Below are positions 47,601 to 59,421 of a stretch of 64,000 bases of DNA, in pieces. Source of the DNA: Epiperipatus broadwayi (Eukaryota; Onychophora; Udeonychophora; Euonychophora; Peripatidae). The stretch's first letter is position 1; each line of letters opens with the position of its first letter. The DNA lies in contig JAQFVV010000352.1 in NCBI GenBank assembly GCA_028023455.1, positions 468,501 to 532,500 on the forward strand. Reading direction: 5' to 3'. Both the position numbers and the translations under genes were made by a program. The notes below the pieces were generated by a model. The model searched no databases. It saw only the letters and a program-made list of their open reading frames with translations, and was not told the DNA's origin.

Positions 47601-49414
47601 ACTTAGTCCCACCATTCATAAGGTATCTCTGTTGTAAAGATTAGAGAAAAAAGATGTTCGATCAGAATGATAGGATAATATTAACAAATTTGTGAAAGAA
47701 TGTTAATTCAAAATAGTTAAATAAAATTATAAAATTTAATTAGGGGAAGAATTAGCGATAAAACAAATCAGTAATTTAAAAAGCATTAAACATGGGAATA
47801 AATTTAGTATTCACTATATCTAGGATAAAATAAAAGTGAAAATATAATATATGTGAAGGTAACTAATATTTTTTTAATTTAATTTTAATATTACTCCATG
47901 GAAATCGTGATTCCCCAATAATTAGGAAATGAATATTGATATTTTAGACCTATTGATATTATCCATTGATTTAAGGATATTTATTTGTTTAGTTTTATTT
48001 GTATCATAATATGGTTGTAATACAGGGAAAAGCCTGTGAGTCATCAAGAATGTGTATTTACTGTATTGAATTATAGTCTGTCTTTAAAATTTGTTATTTG
48101 TTTTAAATAAAATTTGTGTATGTCTCAATGTTTTTGTGGGTTATTAATATCTAGACATCTCAATTCAATCATACATCAATATATTATTAATGTATGAATA
48201 TTCATTTTCGTCAATAAATATGCTGTAAAATGATTTAAAATGGTTAATGTGCGATACTTAGAATTACCAAATAATTTAATAGAAGTGAAATATAAATTAT
48301 GAAGAGGGATAGTTATTGAGTTATAGTGAGTGCAGGGGTGGGCATAAAATCCTGTCCCCATCTGTTGTATTCAAACACCTCTCTAGACGCACTTCTTTAT
48401 AACTTTGTTATAATTGTGAATATGTTTGTAATGTGTATATAAAAGATTTAATAAGCTTAAATTATTCCGAGCTTTAATGCAAATAGATATTAAACTACAT
48501 TAAATACAACCCAAGATTACCTTGGAGCTGATCATGAGAGGAGTGTTTATCACCAATAATCTGTCACAGCTTATTCGATTTTCACACCTAATTGTTCTAA
48601 AAAACCCTGAGAAGAGATTATAATGGGAGAAATGAGCTAGCAGAATGTAAAATTTATGAATAAAATAGATAATAATGTAATAGATCTATGGATGTGAAGT
48701 TGATGGAGGAGTGGATCAGGAAGATGGAGATGGATATAAAACATTGTCATTAGATTAAAAATTAATTGTAGCTTTAATGATGGTGAATGGTGGTGTGCTG
48801 AGAATAACGAAAAATTTCCAAAGATATTAATATTATTGATTTTAATGCATTCTCAGTATTCTTTGAATTTATTGATTATTTAGTAACCCATTCATTAAAT
48901 ATTATTTCAGAAACTAATGGAATTGAGATTTAACCTTTATATTTTATCAAAGTTGCAATTTGGCTCCCTGGTAATTACAATTATAGATGTTCTGTACTAT
49001 CATCATCATCCCAATATGCCTTAGAAATAGTGTCAGCTGGGAATGATGAAGCATAGACTGATCCATCCTTAAAATGTTACAATTGGCATGCAACATAGCT
49101 GCAAGTGTTTAAATGCAATATAGATTTAAATATAGTACAATTAATCCATAACATGTATGTGCGTCCATTTGAATAAAATTCTCATTTGTTAGAATAAAGT
49201 TATAATTAGCTTAAACTGTCCAAAAATATACGTGATATTTGTAAACTATCCCAATCATTTTAGTTCTATTTGAAATATAATGTGGATGACCGATCGAAAG
49301 ATCACAAAATATGTTTTATGACAATTTAATAAGTTTTTAGAAAATTAACAAAGTAAAGCATAACTTTTCATTTGTTAGAATTGACTTTTCTTTAGTTACA
49401 ATTGGCTTGTAACA
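44657..49414 (-). repeat. Right arm of the 4.7-kb inverted repeat
   Basis: Collinear with the reverse complement of 15,976-20,679, from ATTGAGCCCTTG to GGCTTGTAACA. Small indels account for the length difference (4,758 against 4,704). Short ORFs in it (45,289; 46,000; 46,200) are not preserved in the other arm. Both ends abut (TA)n. Spacing between the arms is about 24 kb. Confidence 0.85.
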
Positions 49415-49423
49415 ATATATATA

Positions 49424-49565
49424 TAAGTGGGAGATGATAATCTGGACCAACTGATGAGTGCTGGTTTAGCTTGAAATACCTATATTCGTGATTATTTATT
49501 TTTTCTACATGTGTATCAGATAGTGTGGATAGATGGTAAGTGCTCGAAAGTCTGAGTTCAAATCC
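49424..49565 (+). repeat. Partial hammerhead repeat with box B, between two (TA)n runs
   Basis: A 140-bp segment between (TA)n at about 49,414-49,424 and 49,566-49,583. Its left part has CCAACTGATGAGTGCTGG and its right part GTGCTCGAAAGTCTGAG then TTCAAATCCC. It resembles the hammerhead-to-box-B portion of the repeat at 57,255-57,690. A box A-like TAGTGTGGATAGATGG lies about 30 bp before box B. Confidence 0.65.
49447..49490 (+). ncRNA. Hammerhead motif, 49.4-kb copy (weakened)
   Basis: CCAA, CTGATGA, GTGCT-GGTTT-AGCTT (stem II with one U-U), GAA, ATACCTAT (stem III), A (H17), TTCG. Core residues are intact, but only two stem I pairs survive. Confidence 0.5.
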
Positions 49566-50329
49566 CATATATATATATATATAGTTATTTTTTTCATTCA
49601 ATGTTCAAATGTAAGACAAGTGAAACTTCATTTTTTTATTATTTCTAAACAATTCAGTGAACTGATACTAAATTATGTGTTTAATTAGAATGCCTTTCTT
49701 GTTTCCTAAAATAACAGAGATATTTTTGGTTGTTTTCTCATCCCTGGTGTTCGCCTTGAGTTTTCGCTATTTCTAGGCCAATTCCTAGAAATATATCATT
49801 TCACTGGCCTTCACCCAACAAAAGAGAAAATTTTCTACCTTATAAATGCAGAAAAGAGTCCTCACATTATGTTGGATGGAGATGGTGGTGGCGACAGAAG
49901 CCAACACAAATGAGACTTCTTTCTATGATAAAACCCAAAAAGAGTTCCTGATGACTGCCGGTTATGGCTTTATATTTTTTATGCTAAAAGCAAAGAGAAA
50001 GAAATGCCTTGATTGGCTGCCATAGTAGTTGATTTTGTTCATCACTTTCTCATAATAGTAGAATATCTATTTTCTGTGTAGTTTTTTGTGAAAGTGGGTG
50101 TACTTGAAGCAGTCATAGTTTTTTTAAAATTTGATAAGACGTGTATTTTTTTTAATGTGTTGTAACTTACTTTATTGTTGTAAGTTTAGTAATAATCTCC
50201 TGAAGATTCCATTATGAATGGGTAACCCTAAAAAATTTCCTTTAAGGGTGCAGAACAGAAAAAAATTTCAAGGATCACGTAAAAAGTACCGTTTTTGTGA
50301 GAATTTGTCCATGACCAGTTACTTTTGAT

Positions 50330-50830
50330 ATATATATACACAAACAAAAACAACTTAGTGTATAATTATTAGAAATTACTTGTCCAAAAAAGAAAATTAG
50401 TCGGGTATTATTATTATTTTTTGTTACATTTATTATTTCAAAATAAGATTTGTTTTTATATATACACACTAACAAAAGCAACCCAGTTCCTGATTAATTA
50501 CTGTCTTAAAAAAAAATAAAGCAAATTCAACGGGGTTTGGTTTTTTTTCAATGGCGTATTTGAATTACTGTATATATATACATACACAAGATTTACCAAA
50601 AAAAAAAAGAAACCCACTTTCTGATTAATTACTGTCAAAAGAAATGCAATTAGTCGGCTATCATTTTTAAATTTAGTATTTCAATAATGGTACCCTTTTT
50701 ATATAGACAGAGTTAACAAAAACAATCCACTTTCTGATTCATTACTGTCCCCAAAAAAAAAAGAAAACGGAAATTAGTCGGGTATCATTTTTCAATTGAG
50801 TCTTTCAATGACAGTCCTTATTAATAGTAG
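50330..50830. repeat. Minisatellite, units of about 115-130 bp
   Basis: The phrase ACAAAARCAACCCA...CTGATTAATTACTGTC recurs at about 50,343 (diverged), 50,471, 50,603 and 50,717, each followed by an A-run and ATTAGTCGGGTAT or a variant. No ORF. Confidence 0.65.
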
Positions 50831-50904
50831 TAAGGTATCAATTCTAAATTGTAGTATCTAAATGACATTACTTTTAATAGATTTAGAATTACGTATTGCT
50901 TTTT

Positions 50905-51600
50905 AATAAAAATAATTGATTTACTCTTGTTTAAAAATACCGTAACTTAAAAAAAAGACACACATAAAGTCCAAAAAAAATGAGAAAAAGCCCCATAACT
51001 TTAAAGACACACACACCAACTAAAAAAACAATCTAAGATTAATAAACATTGACTTATTACATCTTGCTTTTGAATCAATTGATTGATTTACTCTTGCAAA
51101 AAAAAGTACCATAACTTTAAAAAGACACGCATAAAGTCCACCCAAAAAATTAGAAACAGCCCCGTAACTTTAAAGACACACACACACACACATTCAAAAA
51201 CAAGATAAGATTAATAAACATTGACTTATTATGTCTTGCTTTTGAATCAAATGATTGATTTACTCTTGCAAAAAAAAGTACTATAACTTTAAAAAGACAC
51301 ACATAAAGTCCCCCCCAAAAATTAAAAAAAGCCCTGTAACTTTAGAGATACACACACAAATTCAAAAACAAGATAAGATTAATAAACATTTACTTATTAT
51401 GTCTTGCTTTTGAATAAAAGTATTGATTTACTCTTGAAAAAAAAAAAAGACCGTAACTTTAAAAAGACACACATAAAGTCCAAAAAAAAAAGTTAGAAAA
51501 ACACTGTAACTTTAAGAAGACACACGCACACAAACTCAAAAACAAGATAAGATTAATAAACATTTACAAAAATAAAAAACTAACATCATATAATAGTATT
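50905..51600. repeat. Minisatellite, units of about 170 bp
   Basis: TTACTCTTG starts at 50,921, 51,088, 51,260 and 51,428 (spacing 167, 172, 168). Each unit has an A-run, TAACTTTAAAAAGACAC, ACATAAAGTCC, another A-run, GACACACACAC and AAGATTAATAAACATT. No coding potential. Confidence 0.8.
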
Positions 51601-52798
51601 AGTTAGTAGAATATTTTATTACAAATCTAAGTAATCAGATCTTTTTAGATCAAATCAATCATTTAGGTCCAGCCCCGGAATCATTGTATGTATATGTTTT
51701 TGATTAACACCAGGGATGAGAAAACAATCATAAATAACAGAGATATTTTTTATACATTAAATGCTTTAATTGACTGCACTAAAGAGAAATAATAGTTTCT
51801 ACAACCATAGTTTGAGTTTTAGATTTAATTTGAAATAAAATCGAAAGGGTCCAGAAATTAAATAGGAATTGATTTAATTAATTTCTGGACATTTCCTATA
51901 CTTTTATTTCAAGTTAAATTTATAAACACCAATTGTGGTTGAATAAAGAATTCTTTTATTTCTTTTTAGTGTGTAGTCAATAAAAGCATTTCATATAAAA
52001 CATTTTAATCTCTATTTTATCTTAATATTTTAATAATATTTCTATTTTTATTAAATATTCTTAAATAAATTGCAAAATTATTTACTATTCTGTTGGCAAT
52101 TAGCCTAGAATAGTTTTTAGTAAAAACTGTACTGATAGTGTGAATAGGAGAGTTCACGTTTCTTTAAAAAAAAACATCCAATTTTAAAACTTCTAAAATA
52201 TTTTTTTTTAAATAAATAATTTTTGTCTCAGAAATGACACCCCAAAACTCAAATAGATAAGGTATTCTTTCATATCTTCATCCGCAGTGAATATGAATAT
52301 TTTTATAATAACCAACAAAAAAATTATAATGTGTTTACAGCTTTGTTCAGGGCTGTCTTCTATCTATATTTCAAATGGAGTGCATAATAAAAAAAAAAAA
52401 TTCCTGCTAGGATCTTTACATTTTCTGAAAAGAAAATAGAACTCTTTATTGGCGAATAAATTTCAGTAACTAAACGATTTATAAATCTCTATTAAATATT
52501 TATTTTGTTAAATAATAAATTAAATTCACATAAACATTTTAATTCCAAAATGAGTTATTAATAACTTATCAATTCTTAAACATTGTCCACATTATTATAT
52601 CTATTTATGAAATCTGTATTCCAATTAATGTTTCTTTCAAAGTGTTTTATGGTAATGTTAAAAAAAATAATACAAATGTCATAAGTGATAATTCATTTTT
52701 ATTTTGTTGAGCTGTGCTGTAGTACTGGAATTATTATATTGGCAATGTCAAGTTACATAATGATAGCTTTGGTAACCAATGTGTGGGTGTTCATCTAT

Positions 52799-52869
<71 letters not shown>

Positions 52870-54469
52870 TGAAATAAAGTCAGGATGAATGAAATATACA
52901 CAAGTTGATATATTCATTTAGTTATTTTTCTCTTTGTTTCAAAACAAGTAGTAATAATAAATTCAATGTGGAAATGATCTTCTCAATTTATAAATAATGA
53001 AAAGTTTTTTTATGTAAATGAAGTCGAAAAGATGAAACTGAGATAGATTTTTTTTCTTGCTCACTTATCTATCAAGTTAAAACTATACAAGAAATGTAAA
53101 TTTGTAACTACTTTAATTTATTCAAAGTCATTAAAAGATTTTTTGTATTTGGATTTTTATGTAATATGAGTGCAAGACAAATGCAAATAGCTCATTATTT
53201 CTTATTCTAAGTGCAATATCCAGTATCTCTCCTATCAACTAGTAAAAACTGCTAGAGATAAACATACTATGTAAAAGAACTAACAAGAAAATAAGTTTAA
53301 GAATAAATATAATACTGACTTTACATGATTGCATTTAATGTTCTATTTAATGATATTTAAAGGAAGAATAAAGACTTTCCAGATAGATAGTAAGATAATC
53401 TAAAGAAAAAATCCTTAGTGTGTTTATATTGTTTTATTTGGAATATTCAAATAAACAAAAAAAAAAAATATTAATCTCTCAAAAAACAAAAGATGCACAA
53501 AGTGAAATCTGAAAGATTAAAAATGGCATCATCTTTTTGCTCAGGAATGAAATAGAAGAATAAAATATTTAAAATTTAAATGGTTCATTGAACAAATTTT
53601 ATGGTGATTCACCTAAAATAAGATGGATGAAACTATTTTTAGAAAATCTCTAAAGAAGATGTCATTAGTTTGTTTCATTATCTACTTAATTTTTTATTCA
53701 TTAATAAATTATTTCATTATTTACTAAGTTGTTTATTATTATTTTATGGCTATCATGAAGCAATTGTAAAATAAAATACATTGTTTTTTTCTTTTATAAA
53801 ATACGCGAATTAGTTACACTTAATTTGCGCATTGCTATAATACTTTTCGTGATATATTTATCACTTGCTACTAAAAAGACAAGATTAATGCCACACATAC
53901 AACTTGTGGAAATAAAAGCTCCCATTATGTGCTCTCTTATGTGTCAATTTGAAATGTGCAGCAGTAGAAGCAAATGAGTGTTTGTGTATAAAGTGAGGTT
54001 TAGTTAATCAATATTAATTTAATCTCATTCTGTTTTTTTTTTTTTTTTTCATTCTGCTTTTTCTGCTTTCCTGGATTTAATTATCATTAAATAAATTAAT
54101 ACTGACAATATGAAGGCTCGAATATTTAATTCGGATAAAGAATAAAAGAAGGCGTGTATAAAATGGGGAATGGTTATTTTTTTGTTTGAAAAATCCAAAA
54201 ATTTAAAGACAACATAGATATTGAAGTATGAAAGATCAGTCTGAAAAGGTACTGAAATGAGAACAGATAATGCTATTAACTAATAAAATAATACAAAGAA
54301 ACAAATTGAAGGTATTAAAAAAACAGTGAACAACAAATAAATATGAATTCATTAAACACTGTATACAACTAATGGAGGCTATTCTTGTAATGATTGAGGA
54401 AAAATCAACTGTACAAACATTAGGGGACCAAAATCTTGCCACACTCACATTGTAAATGTTTTAGAAAAG
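51601..54469. other. Non-coding AT-rich DNA
   Basis: No gene recognised. It includes (CA)n(TA)n at 52,799-52,866 and a pair of complementary stretches around 51,845-51,905 (CCAGAAATTAAATAGGAATT / AATTAATTTCTGG). Confidence 0.45.
52799..52866. repeat. (CA)n(TA)n microsatellite
   Basis: About 30 bp of CA followed by about 35 bp of TA. Confidence 0.95.
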
Positions 54470-54845
54470 ATGAAAGCAAAAATTGATCAAAACAAAAAAG
54501 TAATGAGAAAGAAAATTATAAAGTAATGAAAGAAGAAATGTTTGAAAAAATGGAAGCAAAGATGGGCCAAGATCAAATAACAATGCAGACAGAAATCCAA
54601 GAAATGCATAATAAAATGAAACAAAATCAGGAAGTAATAAAATAAATATATAATCAAAATACTGTAAAAATGAAGCAAAATCAAGATGAAATGAACAAAA
54701 TGTACATACAAATTTAAAAAGAAGTGAAAACAAAATTCCAGGGCATGAAAAATAATATAATCACTCTGAAGGAAAACATGATACAGCAAATTTTTGTCTA
54801 TAGAGAAGATCTTCAGACATCCATAATATGGCCTGGAAGCCATTA
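54470..54845 (+). pseudogene. Gag-like coiled-coil remnant
   Basis: In broken frames the plus strand gives Lys-, Glu- and Gln-rich repeats such as MEAKMGQDQITMQTEIQEM, HNKMKQNQEVI and MKQNQDEMNKMY, with heptad-like spacing, then MIQQIFVYREDLQTSIIW. Long N-terminal coiled coil is common in Gag proteins of invertebrate LTR elements, and the remnant at 14,917-15,482 has similar character. No protease, RT or zinc knuckle was found nearby. It could also be low-complexity DNA in which A-rich codons mimic a coiled coil. Confidence 0.3.
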
Positions 54846-56879
54846 GAAGATCGAATCTAACCGCAAACTACAATATCTGCTCTACAAGGTGCCATCTAGG
54901 CATTTAAACCTAGAAAAATTTATAGAGTAGGCAGATAAGCGCTGTTAAGATTCCACTTTATTTAAATATTCCGATCGTTAGCCCAAGTCACTAGCTCAGC
55001 GGAGACGCAGAGATAAAAATCTATATCTTAATTTATATCTTAAATATAAATAAATAAAAGCCACTGCCAGAAATTAACACATAAAAATATTTATTTACGC
55101 ACATATAAAATCATTCTAAATTCGAGGAATAGGTTTAACATTTTTAGATTTTTATATTACTCTTTAATTGTACATTTACATAAATTTCAATGAGTTTAAT
55201 ATTTTATTTAGATGGTCAAGTATGAATAGACTACATAGATTTGCATTTGAAAATAAAACATTCTATCCCTATTTAACCTTAGGCTAAAATTCGCAGTCAA
55301 ACTGGCATCAATCCATCCGATACATTTATGCATTCAATGTAGCATGAAAATACAACAGCACAAATATACTATACTGTCAGGAATGGAAATCTGATCAGTA
55401 TAGTTAGAGAAAACATTGACTCTTGTCCAATACAGGAATGTGATGTCTGTATAGCAAGAAGAACAATAAAATAAAAACTCCATAGAAAGGGACCGCGATC
55501 CTTTTTGCCGACTTACAATCCCATCCATAGGCAAAGGGTTGGTGTGGTGTATTCAGCGATTCTGCACATAGCGAAACTTATACTACATCTACTAATTACA
55601 CAAATGTATCCAATCCATTGACCCAATTCAACAATGACACAAATAACCTAAGATTACCCTCCCCTAATATAACTGTACAAATCTATATAGCCATTCACAC
55701 CCGACTTAAATTTAACATTTAAATACATTCGCACAAATGCATTTTATAAAATTTGTTTTAAAATGTTGAGTACAGATCAGCTGCACAGATTCCATGGTCA
55801 AAAACATTCCAAATTCAACACAACCGATCAAAATACAAAGTCCTCGATAAACGTCACTTGCATAGGGAATATACAAATCCCATTAGCATTCATCGTAAGA
55901 TGCTTGCAGTGATATCATTGACATATATTCTAATCGAATGTGAAAACCACAACATTATCAACCGCTAACGAATCTATGCAACGTCTATACCCAACCTAAA
56001 TTTCATCATTTAAAATTTAAACAATAAACACTTTATACAATAAGAAAAAAAAAATGGAAATGATTTTTATCAATCGGAAAACATATAAAATTAAACATTA
56101 TTAATTTTATTTTAAACTTAAAAAAGTCAGATGGAAGTTCATAAGCTTGAACAAAAGTTCTTAGTTATTTTTAAATTTAGAGTTCATGTCACTATAGCTT
56201 ACGGTAGAAGAGTCCAGGTTCCTGTTTTTTAATTCCCGTGATGTCTCCATTGGAAGATAATGTTCTGGAGGTAGCATTAGCTGGTTCCATTCTTGTTTCA
56301 CAGTCTTTTCATTTTATAATTTTTTTAACTAGAGAGTGTGGTATGTGCGTCCTACCACAATTCTCGAACACACAACGCTGGAACTCAATATTTCTCTTTT
56401 TATAGTAAATCTCCAGATTGACTGAACAAAGATGTCACTAATCCAAATTTTCGTTCGGGTCCGGCCTGAGGCTTGGTGCTTCCATTGGTCAAGCTAAAAT
56501 CTCTTTATTCTCTTATCTAATTTACTCTCTGACTTTTTAATTAGACAGCTTTTGGATAATTAATAAACAATCATTTCCATTTACAGATTACAGGAATTAA
56601 TTAATACCTGTTTTTATTTTTACTTATGTTATTTCTTTTTTAAACTATTTTTATATTTAAATCTTTTTTTTATAAAAAAAAAACATTCAAATACCCTTTT
56701 TTTATTTATTAAAAAAAAATATTTTTAAAGTTTAGCATCTGTGCGAATATATATACATTTAACAATATTTTAATTTTAGCGTTTAGTTTTTTACTTTTAT
56801 TTGTGAACTTTTAAGTTTTTATTTTAAATTAATGTAACAACATATTTATATATCGTTACATATATATAATTTTAAACTA
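54846..56879. other. Non-coding DNA with GC-richer patches
   Basis: No ORF could be assigned. The patch 56,330-56,510 is richer in G+C; on the minus strand a TATA-like CTATAAAAAG lies about 25 bp before GAGTTCCAGCGTTGTG, which could be a promoter or LTR relic. Poly-T and poly-A tracts lie at about 56,650-56,730. Confidence 0.35.
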
Positions 56880-57250
56880 CATCTAATTAGAGGTGATTGG
56901 AATCCACACTTACATGCTCTCTTTAGTCATCCACTCCATCTTATACATTCAATAGACACAAACACATACATGCAAAAAGATAAAAATGATCTCCAATATA
57001 CATATTTCATGTTGAACCAAGACTCAGCAGTTGGCTTGGATTATCATATTCCACACACATATGTAATTAGTGTTTCATTTATTTAAAGATATTAAATCTG
57101 CAAACTTTAATGGACAGGTTTCAATTTTCTCCCTCTTCAACTCTTCAACCACCCATATCATTGAAAAATATGATGGTGGCATGTTCAAAGCCATTGTTTA
57201 CTAATTTTTTGTCATGTCCACATTAAATGTAAATTATTATGACCCCTCAT
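56880..57250 (-). repeat. Inverted copy of the 414-446-bp hammerhead repeat
   Basis: The reverse complement of this segment is collinear with 57,330-57,690 and 57,790-58,100: GACCCCTCATATATAGGA pairs with TCCTATATATGAGGGTC (57,344), ATTTTTTGTCATGTCCA with the ATGGATATGACA region (57,825), and the hammerhead-like core at 56,991-57,036 with that at 57,540. It lies head to head with the two direct copies that follow. Confidence 0.78.
56991..57036 (-). ncRNA. Hammerhead-like motif, inverted copy (core changed)
   Basis: Minus strand: AGCCAA, CTGCTGA (A6 changed to C), a decayed stem II, GAA, ATATGTAT (stem III), A, TTGG. Stem I keeps four pairs (CCAA/TTGG). The core change suggests it is inactive. 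Confidence 0.45.
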
Positions 57251-57539
57251 ATATAGGAAGTTAAGTCCATTTAAATACATTAAAATACATATTCAGCCTG
57301 TATTCTGCACCTCCCTGTTCTGTGTATTCAAATAGGTTTAAGGTCCTATATATGAGGGTCAGAGAGACTTATGATCAACATGGGTATGATTTGAAAAATT
57401 GGCAAAAAAGGACTTGTCATCAGATGTCAATAATATGAATAGCTAGAAAGTTGGAGAGTGAAGAAGACTGAAGTCTGTTCATTACCAGTTTAAACAGTTT
57501 GTATATTAATATATACTGAACAATGATTATATAGCCTGA

Positions 57540-57583
57540 CCAACTGATGATTGGTAGTTCATCATGAAATACATATATTGAAG
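57540..57583 (+). ncRNA. Hammerhead ribozyme motif, first direct copy
   Basis: CCAA, CTGATGA (57,544-57,550), TTGGT-AGTTC-ATCAT (stem II, U-U at 10.1/11.1 then four pairs including one wobble), GAA (57,566-57,568), ATACATAT (stem III), A (H17), TTG. Stem I has three pairs. Confidence 0.65.
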
Positions 57584-57660
57584 ATCATAGTATTTTTTGC
57601 ATGTATGCGATCATGCATGTTGGTTCTATAAAATGGAGTGAATAAGTAAAGAGAGCTTGA

Positions 57661-57678
57661 ATGTCTGGGTTCAAATCC
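57661..57678 (+). promoter_or_regulatory. Pol III box B-like sequence
   Basis: GGGTTCAAATCC fits GGTTCGANTCC apart from A for G, and it recurs at 58,081. A weak box A-like stretch lies about 40 bp upstream. It may drive transcription of the repeat; no clear terminator was seen. Confidence 0.4.
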
Positions 57679-58130
57679 TCTCTAATTACATCTACATTAA
57701 AAGTATATATACTATACACTTATTTAAGTATTACATATTCAAGCTGTAATCTTTTCATCCCCCTTTCTTGCATTTTAATGAGCTTTAGGTCCTACATATG
57801 AGGAGTCAGAATGGCTTCCAATAAACATGGATATGACAACGAAATTGGCAAACAAGGGCTTTGAACATGCTATCATAGGATTTTCAATGTTATGGATGGC
57901 TGAAGAGTTGGAGAGGTAGAAGATTGAAGCCTGTCTATTAATGTTTGCAGACTTGTGATATCTTAATATAAATCGAACCCTGATTATTTATTGGAGATAA
58001 TTTATCTTAATTGTGTGTATGTGATCATTTGTATCAGTTGTTAGAAATTCAGTGGATGACTAAAGGAATCTTGAATGTCTGGGTTCAAATCCCTCTACTT
58101 ATATCAAGCTCAAAAGTGTATATTCTATAC

Positions 58131-58983
58131 TTATATTTAAATATTACAGGGAATATTTATAATTTAGAATATATTATTTTAATTGGTAATAAATAGTTTT
58201 ATATAATATTTGGCAAATGTTGTATGTATTGATCGTTTGGATACTGAGTGATTGAATGTGTTTAATTTGATGTTATCAGTAACAGTTATACATTTTCCTA
58301 TGGCTTAATTTTTTTTTATTATGACTTAGTTTTGTAATAAATATTTTTTATAAAAACATGAATAATGTCATTATATCTTAATAAGTATAGCTATAACATT
58401 AAATTATTTATGATATTATTGAAATATATATGTGGTTTTAAAAATAGTGGCCCTTTTAATGCCATTACTTAAACTATTATCATAGTAGGAGCTAATCTTA
58501 ACTTTAATAAGCATTTAACCTATTGTTTAATCTTATAAGCCTTCAATGTATAAGTCACTGGGTTATTAATTATTAATATCAGAAATGGCTTGGTTTAGTT
58601 TGACATTATCTTAATTTTAATATTAGTAGCTTTTACAACAACGTTGTTATTTTTGTTTTATTTAAATAAAATATTTTATTTCATAATAATTTTTTATTTA
58701 TTTCATTACTGACCATTATTTCAGTAATAACTTGAAATATAAAATACTGTTATGCAAAATATAATATGCATGTCCAAATGTAATTCATGCTGTGTAAACT
58801 TATTTTTTACTTCAAGATTTGTTATTGGTTGGAATAATTTCTTTTTATAATTTATATATTCTCAAAATGTGTGGGTAATTGTGATTTGCTAGTAAATTTA
58901 ACTTCTTTCTTTAGTATTTTTTAATATTAGTTAACAATATTAAATAACAATTTGATAAAGTAAAAAGGTCTAGATTTATTTGG
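58131..58983. other. Non-coding spacer
   Basis: A/T-rich, nothing recognised. Confidence 0.4.
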
Positions 58984-59010
58984 GTAGTTGGTTTATAGAC
59001 ATCCATGCCA
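58984..59010 (+). repeat. Left terminal inverted repeat
   Basis: 27 bp, 26 of which pair with the right end at 62,880-62,906; weaker similarity continues a few bases further in. Confidence 0.85.
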
Positions 59011-59421
59011 CGGGATGATACGATTTATGTCCTAAAACACATAAACATGTCATTTACACGGCCAACATTTCGTAGCCATGTTTACGTGTAATTCAACAAT
59101 TCTGCTGTAATACACATTACAGAATGCTTTGTCGCATCACAGTAAATTATTTATGCTGAATTGCACACTTTACACTTTTTACAGTGTAGTGTGAGGTGTA
59201 TTTAATTCAAGTAATCAAATGTTATTATTTTTACTTAAATGTTTTTAATATATTTATTGAAATCATGCGATTTAAGTATTTCATAATTAACGGAGGATTT
59301 ACACACTTCTGTAGTGAAATTTTAATGTGCAGAACATTGTCCAAGGTTATGTTTTAACATACTCATAAATAGTTAATGGATCAAGCAGCGTTTACTCAAG
59401 AACCTCCATGAGAAAATAATA

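Larger units (their letters stand above)
57255..58130 (+). repeat. Two direct copies of the hammerhead/box B repeat
   Basis: AGGTCCTA starts at 57,341 and 57,787 (446 bp apart), and TGTCTGGGTTCAAATCC starts at 57,662 and 58,076 (414 bp apart). The difference is explained by about 30 bp missing from the second copy, exactly at the hammerhead core. Each copy ends with a tRNA-like box B. A hammerhead together with Pol III box B recalls the Smalpha SINE-like repeats of schistosomes; this is an analogy and not a claim of relationship. Confidence 0.78.

Noticed and set aside
54461-54843. Minus-strand ORFs rich in Phe and Leu as membrane proteins
   Set aside because: They are the antisense of an A-rich Lys/Glu/Gln stretch, so the hydrophobicity is a strand effect.
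55140-56000. Possible envelope-like or host gene reading frames
   Set aside because: Pieces with LHRF and Cys-rich stretches appear in several frames, but none extends far or matches a family with confidence.
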